The notes below the pieces were generated by a model. That model saw only the letters and a list, made by a program, of their open reading frames with translations, made no database searches and had not been told where the DNA came from. A stretch of DNA of 64,000 bases, from contig NC_019868.2 of assembly GCF_002234675.1 (NCBI RefSeq), positions 1,390,084 to 1,454,083 of the forward strand, given 5' to 3'. The position numbers and the translations under genes were made by a program. Below, one piece after another: positions 45,286 to 60,704 of the stretch (positions within the stretch are counted from its first letter, which is position 1; the number at the start of each line of letters is the position of its first letter). Origin of the DNA: Oryzias latipes. Lineage: Eukaryota; Chordata; Actinopteri; Beloniformes; Adrianichthyidae.

Positions 45286-46626
45286 TGTCACAAGAACAGG
45301 CAGACGACTGGTTCAAAGTGCAGCAGGTTTATTAGCTTAGACAACAGTCCACAAAGCTAAATCAGGCTCAGGCAGGCAGAAGTCAATAACAAGCATGAGA
45401 GCATCAGAGAAACAACGAGAATAGTCAGGATCCAGACAAGTCAGGGACTAAACAGGGTCAGGAAATCAGAAGATCAGGTCCAGACACAACATTTAGTAAT
45501 GCAGGTGTGGCAACACCAGCAGTTCAGGCACGCCAATAGAAAATGGAGATTCAACCAGGTGGAGACGTGGTTCCAAATCTAAAAGATAACAAATGAATAA
45601 AAAAAAAATGAATAAAAACACTAGGGGCCTCAATCCCACCTGCAGACAGAGCTGGTACTCAAAAAATAAATAAAACACCCCACTCACATGCACAATGTGA
45701 CCACAAAAAAAAAAAAAAAAAAAAAAAAATCAAAGCAAAAAAATAAGTAAAACACAAGTGAACTCCCACTTGTGTGGTTACTATTGCAGGTAGGGGTAGC
45801 TGGTCATGAGTTCCAACAGTCCTAAGTCCCAAGAGCACCTGTGCAGTCACGTGGTCGGCCACAAGGGAGGTGGGAGAGGAGATGCCGCCGTCAGCGGCTG
45901 ACCCGTCCGACCAGAGGAGCAGATGAAAGGGACCCGTGAAAACTCTGAACACTCCCAATACAGAAACTCCCAAGCAGCAGCGGGTTCCAAACATCCTGAG
46001 GAGGCAATCCAGAAGACGGGCAGCAGGGAGTTACCTCACCAACCAGAGGACATGCAGGCACACATCAAACATACCAGTCATGGCAGGACATCACTGGGAG
46101 GAACATGGAGCGATGCGCTCGGTTCCCATTTCACCTTTACTCCAGTCACAAGTCGCCTCGCTGTGCGACATGGAGTGGTGATATCATGGCACTAAAAACA
46201 AAAGAGGACACCACAAATGCAGCAAAACAGAGGGAGAATGTACAGGCAGCAAGACCGGCCACAACACCTGCACTGACAGGTGCAGGAACCCAGGGAGGCC
46301 GAATCAGCCAGCAATGAGCGAAAGCCTGCACAGTCCCACTTTATAGGTGGCCTGGTGCTCATTAGCAGAACCAGGATGGGAGTGGCTACACCTGGGAGCG
46401 CAATTGCCTCATCCTGCCACACAGGCATAGTGGCAAAAACAATACTTCACACTGTGTGAGGCTCAGTGCAGTGCTTAAGTACACTGTGAGTGATTGCACA
46501 TGAAAGTCAGGTGTGTGGCATCCAGAAACTGTGCGCTGGGGTTGCTGGGAGATGAAGTGCATTTAGAACTCAGGAGATGGTTCCAGCCGGTGACCAGAGG
46601 GGGAGACAGAGTTCTGACTTCTGACA
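45286..46626 (-). repeat. gypsy LTR, minus strand, interrupted by another LTR
   Basis: Minus strand starts TGTCAGAAGTCAGAACTC (46626) and ends TTCTTGTGACA (45286), the same ends as the LTR at 32983-33345. Homology covers 46626-46426 (ACTTAAGCACTGCACTGAGC, TTGTTTTTGCCAC) and 45501-45286 (AATAAACCTGCTGCA region). Between them lies a different LTR. Flanks CAACA and CAATG do not form a clear duplication, so this may be solo or the remains of a longer element. Confidence 0.82.
45506..46421 (-). repeat. solo LTR, 916 bp, nested inside the gypsy LTR
   Basis: Ends TGTGGCA ... TGCCACA are inverted and flanked by the 4-bp direct repeat CAGG (45502-45505 and 46422-46425). On the minus strand a TATA box (CCTATAAAGTGG) sits near 46345. 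No coding sequence. 4-bp duplications fit ERV-type integrases better than gypsy, but the family is not identified. Confidence 0.72.
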
Positions 46627-46631
46627 CAATG

Positions 46632-47434
46632 GGTGTGTGAAGGTGTTTTCTCACACTTCCAAATGACTCGATTGTTATCACCAAAACTAGAACAGTCTGT
46701 TGTATTTCAGTGTTCCACCATCCCAGTCAATCATTTTTTGTTTTGCTGTTAGAGGAGCATGATATAGGAAAAGGAACTGGGAGGAGCGTGAAGACCTTAA
46801 AAGAGAGATTCTTCAAGCTCTGTGGCCAGGACTTTGTACTAAATAATCATGTTGTTGATGTTTCTTACATGACTGATTATATTTCACTTTAAATCAGGCC
46901 ATTAAAAAGATACTTTTCATTTAAATACATTTTAGTCAGTAAAAGCATGGAGGGTAAATCAAGCTTTTGTAGACAGATCACGTATTTTATTAAACCTTTA
47001 TACGTTTTTGATTATACATTTACTTTGTTCTTTATATACATGAACGTTGTGTGTGTGTTGTAATAATGACTGTTCTCGCTTGCCTCAAACTGAACAAGTG
47101 GAACCAGCATGAATGACCACATAAGGACATTGAGGTGCTGAAGGCTGTCTCTGTTTTTGTCTGTGCTGAATTGAACAGCAAGGAAACATCTGTCGGGATG
47201 TTAACCCCATGTCCTTCACACCAGAAAGTGCTGGTCTCGTGCTCGTACGGACAGACACAGAGCCATTGACAAGCGGATCCCCCTGGCTCTCCTTTTGCAG
47301 AGGTTTGAAACTTCATGCAGACTCTTGTGTGATTTTTCTTTTCCCACTGCGCACTGGGTTTTTGGTGTCCTTAACCATCCGAACCTGGGATGGCCTCCCA
47401 CAGCCGCAACACTCTGACTGTTTTGAAGTGGCTC
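46632..47434. other. no gene seen
   Basis: Unassigned. Frames on both strands at 47032-47434 have no domain. Confidence 0.35.
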
Positions 47435-47438
47435 TTAA

Positions 47439-47650
47439 CCCTTGTGCTATCTTAGATGACCCCCCCCCCCCCCCTTCCATTGACGTGTTCTCCCTACCAT
47501 GACAAAGGTGGATAAAGGTGGAAAGATTTCATGTAATCCATGGACACCAGTGAAGATCACAAATCATTGAAGAACAAAGGTTCAGAGCACTGTCTAGTGG
47601 GTCTAGATGACCCAAATCCCAATGTTAAAGTGCCTAAGATAGCACAAGGG
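47439..47650 (+). mobile_element. piggyBac MITE, copy 4, complete
   Basis: 212 bp between perfect TTAA targets (47435-47438 and 47651-47654). Termini CCCTTGTGCTATCTTAG and CTAAGATAGCACAAGGG are perfect inverted repeats. A C run (47460-47475) follows the left terminus. This is the reference copy for the family. Confidence 0.95.
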
Positions 47651-47685
47651 TTAAAAGAGCTGTTGTGGCTCAGTCCTAGGAGGAC

Positions 47686-47880
47686 ATGTCAGGACGGACA
47701 CTCCATGGGCTGCCAGAACTCTGCTCCCTCTGTACTAAAGCTGGCCATGAAGATGTCATTTACAGCCGTGCCCTTTATGGAGGAGTTGTTGCTCCCAACC
47801 CTTCCAAGCCCACGCAGCGGCTCCTCTGTAGTGGCTGCAGCCTCCCCACATGTGCTTCACTTGCAAAGGACCTGATGTAA
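47686..47880 (+). CDS. small cysteine-rich open frame, unknown
   Basis: 64 codons. It reads CSLCTKAGHEDVIYSRALYG and later RLLCSGCSLPTCASLAK, that is a CxxC ... CxxCxxxxC arrangement like a zinc-binding finger (PHD/RING-like). I cannot assign a family. It begins just right of a piggyBac MITE and could be an exon, a retro-copy or a transposon remnant. No splice sites or homologous neighbour support a gene, so confidence is low. Confidence 0.25.
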   Translation: MSGRTLHGLPELCSLCTKAGHEDVIYSRALYGGVVAPNPSKPTQRLLCSGCSLPTCASLAKDLM

Positions 47881-47884
47881 TTGT

Positions 47885-48396
47885 GAAATAGCCCGCTGTC
47901 TTCACACACTTCTCCAACAGATCAGGTCGGACATCATTAAGGCGTCCAAACAGCCGCCACTGTGTGGGAAGCTAATATTTATGTCTTGCTGAGCACACAT
48001 ACCAGCGAAGAAGATAGACGCCAAGTAGCGTCTACACTGCCGCGAAGAAATAATGACGGTCATTCTAAAACATCCCTGAACCAAGCACCAGTTGGAGCAA
48101 CTGGTGCTTGAAATATTCATGTTTTATTTGTATTATTCTGACAAGCGCGTAAATACTTGCTCTCTTCTTCTGAGGGAAAAGCGAGTTTAAGAAGTGTAAA
48201 GTCGAGCAGCGCCACCTTGTGTACAGGAGTATTTCTGTTTACATTAAGCGCCATCTAATGTCAGGGAATGAAATTGCATGTTCGCTCGGCTCATTGTCAG
48301 CGAAAATCGCCTGGGTGTGAACACAAAAAACGTGGCGAAAAACGCTGGCGAATAACGCCTGGCGAATATTCGTCCCGGTGTGTACGGGCCTTTATG
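47885..48396. mobile_element. DNA transposon fragment, right terminus present
   Basis: Ends GAATATTCGTCCCGGTGTGTACGGGCCTT, the terminus style of a teleost PIF/Harbinger- or hAT-related family with many GCGAA/CGCC words before it. It contains a perfect 10-bp hairpin GCACCAGTTG-GAG-CAACTGGTGC (48088-48110). A 72-codon minus frame (48120-47902) may be an exon relic. The left terminus is not found. Confidence 0.5.
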
Positions 48397-48556
48397 ATGG
48401 CAGGTGAGGACCGCACATCTCTAAAGGAATCTCTGTTGCACCTGTCTCAAGGGTGTTAACATTTTTTCAATTTTTGAAGAATTCAATTTAAACGTAAACA
48501 TTTTAATTATCTATGTGCAGATTAGAGTTGCGATTTCAGTAAAACGTGCAGGCCCT

Positions 48557-48860
48557 CAGTTCAATTCAATTCAATTCAATTTTATTTGTATAGCCCAAAA
48601 TCACAACAACAGTCGTCTCGATGGGCTTTGAAGTAAAACATGAACTCAAAAGGATCATGAATGCAAAGAGTTCAATAGGAAAATACTAAAATGAACTAAC
48701 AAACTGACTAAATTCTCAGTGACCTGAGAATGGAGAGCTTTCACTGTGACTGATGCTCTGCTCGCAGCAGTTACACGGGAGAATACCAACAATAACTTTC
48801 AATAAGGGAGGCAGAACCGAACCAAAAGATCTGCGGAATAGTCTCTACCTTTGTCTGATG
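48557..48860 (-). repeat. LINE-type repeat 3' tail, minus strand
   Basis: Plus-strand (TTCAA)n followed by TTTTATTTGTATAGCCCAAAATCACAACAACAG is the reversed 3' end of a very common teleost repeat. The body continues to about 48860 without coding sequence. Confidence 0.7.
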
Positions 48861-50540
48861 GAGCATTACAAAGAATAACAAGTAAATTTCAAAACAGTTT
48901 TCTATTTGTTGAACATTATTTAATATATTTTTCTACACAATCAAATCATTTCTTTTTATGTTCATCCTGATGAGCTTAAACTGCTTTGCTGTTGGGACAA
49001 AAAAAGAAGGAAACAGGACTTTTGATTAATAGACATCTGACATTTTGCAGATACAGGACATGCATCTTAATGTTTTGTTTCATACTTCCCTGAATCAGTA
49101 TCTATTACTGCAGAATTGTAAGTAAATTGTGTCAATCTAGCAGTAATTTAGTTTCCTCATGATTGCATTTGGTGCTGCACACAGCATTTAGATTACGTAC
49201 CATGAGATCCTTGTCTGGTTCAAGGCAAACAAAAAATCCCATTTAGAGAAAGAGTAAAATGGGCATGAATTTCTGGAAAACGTGAATTGATTTACTAAAA
49301 CTATATGATTTTATCTATTTTGAAATGATGCATAAGGGGGTTGCCTCGAGCTTAGAAAGTAGAAAACACACAAAAAGAGTGCAAATAAACTAAATAAGAG
49401 TCTGTCTGTGTCCCTAATGCAGCTCTGTTACAGGTCCTGTGGTGTGAAAGGCACAAAAGACACACCACAGTCTGTCCATTTTGGTGTGGACAGGGCTTCA
49501 TTCTGGAAACAGGAAAATGTATGTCACAGTCCTTGCAGTGTTACATGCCATTTAGAGAAGAAACGACGATGGGGCTGGACATGAAAGAGGACAGAATCAG
49601 ATGCTGACAGGATTAGGATTTAGGTCTCCCACCAGAAGGCTCTGATCAGCTGTGAGCCCTAGAGTGGCTAATCAGGAGCTTCAGCAGATTTCCCAAAGGG
49701 CTGCTCATGCCCATGGGCTGGTGTGCTAGCCAAGAATTATGAAACGTGTGCTCTTAGCTCCTGATATGTGCTACCGCTGAAATGTTGTGGACTCCTTTTC
49801 AGTCGGGCACAGCACCGTCTCGGCCTCTCTGCGGGTTTGTGCAGAGACTGTTCTCCTCCAAAGCCCTGAAAGAGAAGCATCCTCAGCACCACGCACAGCT
49901 TAAGTTCAAACGAACCAAAGACTACCTGAAGTTCAAAGAAACACATTTTGTGAACACAAAAGAGAAGAAAACTTCAACAAAACATGGATAACCAGGTGAG
50001 GTTCATATAAGTGGAAGACTATTTAAGGAAATACAAAACCTTCCAAATGAAGGGTAGTTAAAGGCAATAGTGACAAAAGGTTAGCAATAGTTATAGGTTG
50101 CATCAGAGGGAAAAAATAGTATTTATTTACTGTCTGTTTGCCTCTGATTGTGATTTAAGCTGCTGTAAAAAAATCTCAGTTCTGAAGCTTGTGATGGAGA
50201 AATACAGAAGCTTGTCCGTCAACACATGAGTGAGAAGGAAGCAGAGGATTTGTGCCAACTCCTAAAGAAAGCAACGGAATGGCAGGAAAGACAATGATTC
50301 AGCTTAATGCTGTGTTTTACTCTGAAATCAGATAATTGTGGGATACAATAATTGATGGAAGTAACATAAACACCCTAAAGGGAAATTTAAGGTTAACATT
50401 GAATACTACACTAATTCATCAAAGTCACCAGATTTTACAGATGTGACAGCTAAACATATAGTCATTCTTACAAGTAAAAATTCTTCAGGAAGTTCTCTCC
50501 AAGTCTTCTGCACAGCTTCACACAAATATTTCCCACTTAA
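48861..50540. other. no gene seen
   Basis: Unassigned. A 69-codon frame at 49782-49991 has no domain. Confidence 0.4.
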
Positions 50541-50546
50541 GGGCTT

Positions 50547-50840
50547 CTTTGAGGTGTAGTGGTTAGCACTCTTGGCACCCAGTGCTGAGGTCCAAGTTCA
50601 AAACCCAGCTGGGACACTTCTATGTGGAGTTAGCATTTTTGTGCTCATGCATGCATAGGCTTTTATTGGATACTCCAGCTTCCTCACACAGTCCAAAAAC
50701 ATGCTTCAAAGATTTAGTGAGGATTTCAAACTGTCCCTGTGGCTGTGTCAGACATGGTGACCTGTTCAGGGTGTACCCCACCCTCACCTATCAGTTGCTA
50801 GGGTAGGCTCCAGCAGTCCTGTGAAACCAAGAGATTCTGT
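50547..50840 (+). repeat. tRNA-derived SINE, plus strand, third family
   Basis: tRNA-like head with A box (TGTAGTGGTTAGCACTC) and B box (AAGTTCAAAACCC), then the conserved body TGTGGAGTTAGCATTTTTG, CTTCCTCACACAGTCCAAAA and the 3' part GTGACCTGTTCAGGGTGTAC ... TAGGCTCCAGCAGTCC. The 3' part is also seen alone at about 3790-3890. Confidence 0.87.
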
Positions 50841-51254
50841 GGCTTTAGGGGTGGGCAAACATTTGCATTCATGGACTGTAAAGGGTTCTAAAATTTATAA
50901 TTTTTATAACATGGAATCTGGACAAAAACATGCTTTAATTTGGGTTGAAAATTAATCTACATACAGTACTTTAAACAGAACACTTTTGAAATTTTAATTT
51001 CCAAACTTTGACTTTTTTCTCATTTTAGTGCCAATTGCACCAATGGGTTGATATCCCTCAGGGAAAAATGCAAACTTATAGAAATGCTGGGTTCATGTAG
51101 CGTTGGAATGACCGGAAAAATTACTGTCTGATTTAGAAAACATACATGAACATCAGAAAAACAACATCTTCAACATCACATGAATGCAGATCAACTTTCT
51201 GCACCTTGACAAAGATCAACGTATTTGTAGTGCACCATCTATGCATAGACACCA
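50841..51254. other. no gene seen
   Basis: Unassigned AT-rich sequence. Confidence 0.4.
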
Positions 51255-53231
51255 GGGGGATATTCCAGAAAGCAGGTTATGCTAGCTCCCACGGTAAGTT
51301 TGAGGCTAAGGAAGTTGATAACCTCAGCTTTCGGTTCCAAAAACAGAGGTATGTTTCAGGGTAGGTCAAGTTGCCATTGCAACCCATGCTCTGAACATAA
51401 CCTGGTCTGGAGCAGGTTTAGTTGAAGGTTAGTTTATTTTCAGAGAGGTGAAGCAGCATGGCGTGTCCATTTGAAGATGAGTTAGTGGATGAAGAAGAAG
51501 AAGCTCAGATAATACTTTTTCCACCATGATAGGGTGATAAGACCACATATGGATGTTGGAAAGATCAACTTTTTTACTTTTATCTAACATAGTTATTTGC
51601 TTAAGTTAAGATAAATCATTTGTTTGTTAAGTCAGTTTAAAAATAACACGTAGTTTTCAGACAGTTATTTTACTTTCATTCAAATTAAATCAATTAAGTA
51701 GGTGTAACGTTGGTGCTGCTGTTAGATCGGCACCGCAAAGGATTGTGGGATACCATTTCCTTTGCCTGTCTGGACGGATTTTGGTTTAAGTGTGGCTTTG
51801 TGACCAAATGTGTTTAGTTGTTTAGCTGTTTTGCTGAGTTGTTTAGTCCTACTGTGCTTATGTCTCTGCACCATGAGTAAGAGTGAAAGAGAGGATGATG
51901 AGTTAATGAGTTAATGAGTTTATGTACACGCCGTGCAAGTGCGTTAACCCAGGGTTACCAAGTCGAGCGTAATTACGCCAACTCATATCCGGTATTTTGG
52001 AACCGACATACCCAGAGTAAGCGAGTTCAGGAGGATTTCAGCCAGAGTTCAGGCTTAAAGTCAGGGTACTTTAAACGGGCCTTCTGGAATACCCCTCGGG
52101 GGGTATCGACTTGGTAACCCTGGGTTAATGCACGTGCACGGCGTGTACATAAAGACATTCTCAATGGATCGCCGATTTCCAGAGTCACCATGGAAACGCG
52201 TGGTGAAAAAAAAGAGAAAACGCTATACTTCAGTGAGACGGAGTCTGAGGTTTTAATGACGGCGTATGAAGATTATACGTCCATCAAAAAAGTAACACGG
52301 CTGGATCATCAGCAAAAGAAAGAGTTTCCGCTGGTAGAAAAAGAAAGGACAAAACAAATAATTGAGTTAAATTTATTCAACCTTATTTCTTCAAAAATTA
52401 TTTATACAACTCAAATTTACATATTTATCTAACTAAATGTCATATTACTCCAATTCAATTAAATGTTTTTCCATTCCATACAATTTATTGTACTTCTTGA
52501 ACTCTCATGACTAAGTTAGAGGCTGCAGATATTCTCATTTTTATATCGTTAAACTGAATGATGCAGTGTGGTTTTTCTAATAAATAACATGCATGCATTT
52601 AACATCACTCTGATCCTAACTTCAAGTCTTGTAAATGTGTTATGGCCCTAGGGGTGCTAAATAAACCCGCCACCCTCTCCTTCCCTCTCACACATGGTTC
52701 AGAAAGAATTAAACAAATCCGCCCAGACATGCAATGGTATCCCACAAGTCCTTGCGCAGCCAATCTAACAGCAGCACCAACGTTACACCTACTTAATTGA
52801 ATTAATTTGAATGAAAGTAAAATAAATGTCTGATAACTACGTGTTATTTTTAAGCTGACTTAAATAAAAAAAATGATTTATCTTAACTGAAGCAAATAAT
52901 TAAGTTAGACTAATGTAAAAAAGTTCATCTTTCCAACATCCATATGTGGTCTTATCACCCTCTCATGGTGGAAAAAGTATTATCTGAGCTTCTTCATCCA
53001 CTAAATCATCTTTAAATGGACACGCCATGCGGCTTCACCTCTCTGAAAACAAACTAACCTTCAACTAAACCTGCTCCAGACCAGGTTATGTTCAGAGCAT
53101 GAGTTGCTATGGGAACTTGACATACCCTGAAACATACCTCCATTTCTGGAACCGAAAGCTGAGGTTATCAACTTCCTTAGCCTCAAACTTACCGTGGTAA
53201 CTCACATAACCTGCTTTCTGGAATACCCCCC
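51255..53231. mobile_element. PIF/Harbinger-derived fold-back element
   Basis: Arms 51255-51790 and 52705-53231 are inverted copies about 530 bp long, with termini TATTCCAGAAAGCAGGTTATG and its complement. Each arm carries the start of a Harbinger-type transposase: ATG at 51458 (plus) reading MACPFEDELVDEEEEAQ, and ATG at 53028 (minus) reading MACPFKDDLVDEEAQ; both stop soon after. A second inverted pair (51919-51967 and 52106-52153) encloses internal terminus-like sequence ending CTTCTGGAATACCCC. A Myb-like ORF lies between the arms. No DDE domain is present. Confidence 0.85.
52160..52430 (+). pseudogene. Myb/SANT-like protein remnant of Harbinger element
   Basis: PIF/Harbinger elements usually encode a Myb/SANT-like DNA-binding partner of the transposase. 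Here one frame starts MDRRFPESPWKRVVKKKRKRY and, after a frameshift near 52225, continues SETESEVLMTAYEDYTSIKK, the start of the Myb-like helix region. It then degenerates to a stop at 52430. Too short and broken to work. Confidence 0.65.
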
Positions 53232-55140
53232 TTGAATTAAAAATAAAACATCAGAATTATCATTTAAATTTATTCCATCCGGATAAATAAAGATGGCCAT
53301 GTCCAGTTTAACTTAAACCCCATCAATTGTGTTCAAGTGTGAAGACTTTGCTGACCACTCCCTGTTCAAATTTAGCATTGTGTTTTTTCTCCTAATGTAC
53401 AGCAGTTCTGGGAGAGCTTGGATTGATGTTTTGGATCGGGATCTTGTTCTAGGATAACTGTCTGACATTTATACTGGAGTGAACTGCATGATGCTGTGAA
53501 AATATGTTTGTTTAGGAAGACTCAAGCCGTAAATCACTGACCCATGATCAGACACGTTTTTTAACCTTTATTTAACCTGGTAAAACCCATTGAGATCTTG
53601 ATCTCAACATCATATCAAACTTCCTCAGCCAGTTGATACCACTCTCTGATTTTTTGACACTATGCGATGATTCTGAGCGATGAACCTAATATTATAGATA
53701 TGGTTTATTCCAAATCGTTCCAGTCTTTAATTAGTCCAGTGTTTCCTGTCCTAGTCAAACCTTTTTGTCTTATCCCATGCCAGAGACTGCTGTTATATTA
53801 CTTTCGGGACACTTTGCATATGCCTGTGACGCTGTTATGTATTTTCAAAGTGAGTTGAAAGAAGAAATGTCATATTCAAAACAAAGAAAAGTTGTATTCA
53901 AAACAGACATGTTAAATATAAAACTAAATGTGTTCATATTTTTTCTGCAAATTTGTGCACAACTTTGTCTTTATGAATACATCAACTGGACTTGTCACAC
54001 ATGTACCACCAATGCATAACTTTTATATCTCATAGTACACATCACATAATTATGTAATTGATGCACAAAAAAACAGTGCAAGAAGCGCACACCTTTGATG
54101 TTATACATTGATTTACATGCTCTTTGCATGGTTTATTCATACTTCAGTGGTTTTAACGTGCAGATTGATAATACATGTCAAAATTGTATCTAAAGACCAA
54201 AAGTTCTTTTTCCTCATGTACATACACATGACCAATTTTTATCTGTGCATTATTCACAATGAGTGTCCCAGTGATGGTCAGAGGGACCATACTGGCAGCA
54301 ATGGCTCTGTCACTCTGTCCCAGGGCAGCTGTGGCTACATCAATAGCTTCCATTACAAAGTATGAATGAATAATGGACACATTGGAAGAACTTTGAAAGT
54401 CTGGAAAAGCACAGATAAATCCAATAGTGGCTGTGTTACAGCCTCAAGACACATTAAATGGTCTGTCACTCATGCATCGTTTGCCTTTTTCTTGCCAGTT
54501 TTTGAACACTACTTTCATCTGCATGTTAATGTTCAACCAGGGCTCAGGAGGGTTTGGTTCCAGTTCTGCTTTTGCAGACAGGTTATGAGTAATTGGGGAA
54601 ATTTTGAACACCTGTGAGCCTGATTTGAGACCTGATCCACCTCTACTACACTGAAAAGGAACTAAACTGTTCATTTTGTTACATGGAAAAGGCCTTTGTA
54701 AAATTCATGAAGGAAAAGAAAAAAAGATTTTTGTACCTTTAAAAGGTTCTAAATGGTATTGACCCTTATAAGTTTGAAATTCTTGTTTGACTGCAGGAGG
54801 CAAGAAAACTTTATAAAGCTTTCAATTTGGTAATAGTTGAAATTTAAAATGTATAGTATAGGGGTGTCAGTAAAGTAAAAATCATTTTTACAAAATCCAA
54901 GTCAAGCCAAAGTTAATGTCAAACACATTTAATCTCAAAAATGTTTTTTAGAAATACAATAAAGACAGTTTTGACACAGTTGTGACATATTTTACATACA
55001 TGATCGTATGGTTTAGCAGGAACAAATGCAAGTTAAACAGCACATCAAATCTTGTTAAGTGTGACACTTTAGGTTTAACATTGCTTTAAAACAGGACAAT
55101 TTACCAAACACTTTTTTCCCCTTTTCACTGTATTTGACAT
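53232..55140. other. no gene; one short dispersed repeat and the tmem144 3' flank
   Basis: At 53557-53612 the text AACCTTTATTTAACCTGGTAAAACCCATTGAGAT is a common teleost repeat module. A possible polyadenylation hexamer ATTAAA (minus, 54933-54928) lies about 210 bases after the tmem144 stop. The rest is unassigned. Confidence 0.45.
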
Positions 55141-55144
55141 AGTT

Positions 55145-60016
<4,872 letters not shown>

Positions 60017-60704
60017 TAAAAGCTCTAGTGGTAGTTCCAGTGACAGCACGGGGCCACAAGTTTTAAAAGTGCTGAAGGGCGCGTGTGTCAATGCCGCGAG
60101 GCTCACAGGTGCTGCCAATTATCCAATTGCCGAGCCGGAAACGGGGGTGCTGCAGAAAATAAAAGAGCGATAAAATAAAAGAACAAGTCATTTGTTTCAT
60201 TCATTTCAGAGGAGGCCAGCAGCTGCTCTGAGGAAGTTTGTCTCCCCTGATTCTGTCTGCTCTGTGTTGATCTGCTGTTTTCTGGTCTCTGGCAATCATG
60301 TCTGCGCCAATACAGTTCAGTACAATCCATTGTGTCTGAATTGAATACAGGTCCAGTTAGAATAATGTGAATGTTTAATATTTAGGGTCTCCAAACTCAT
60401 CTTGGTGAGTTCCAGCAGTCATCTTGGCTTTGATAATCTGCTTTAAATCCTGGTCTTTTTTTATGTTTATTGCACAGCACTTTGTAATCTTGAGTTTAAA
60501 AAGTTGAATATAAATAAAGTTTTAGTTTATTAGTATCATTCGCTCTAACTTCTTGCTGCTTTTCCGTGTTTTGGAGTTTCTTTCTGGGAAGCACCGTGAT
60601 CATGTCGCACTTGGTTCATCTCCAGAGTCTCTCCCCCAGCCTGAGTCCAACAGGCTGCGCTCCTCCCCAGTCTGAGCTCAGCAGGGATCATGGCATAGGT
60701 TCAG
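60017..60704. promoter_or_regulatory. intergenic region, probable bidirectional promoter of tmem144 and gask1b
   Basis: 688 bases separate the two start codons, which point away from each other. Sequence next to both genes is CpG-rich (60000-60140 and from about 60640). A LINE-like tail (ATTGCACAGCACTTTG ... TATAAATAAAG, 60468-60525, plus) has inserted in the middle. No TATA box is evident near either gene. Confidence 0.6.

Noticed and set aside
45079..45360. 93-codon plus-strand frame with a signal-peptide-like start
   Set aside because: It runs into an LTR end and the opposite strand is the one with coding-like remnants; no splice or promoter support.
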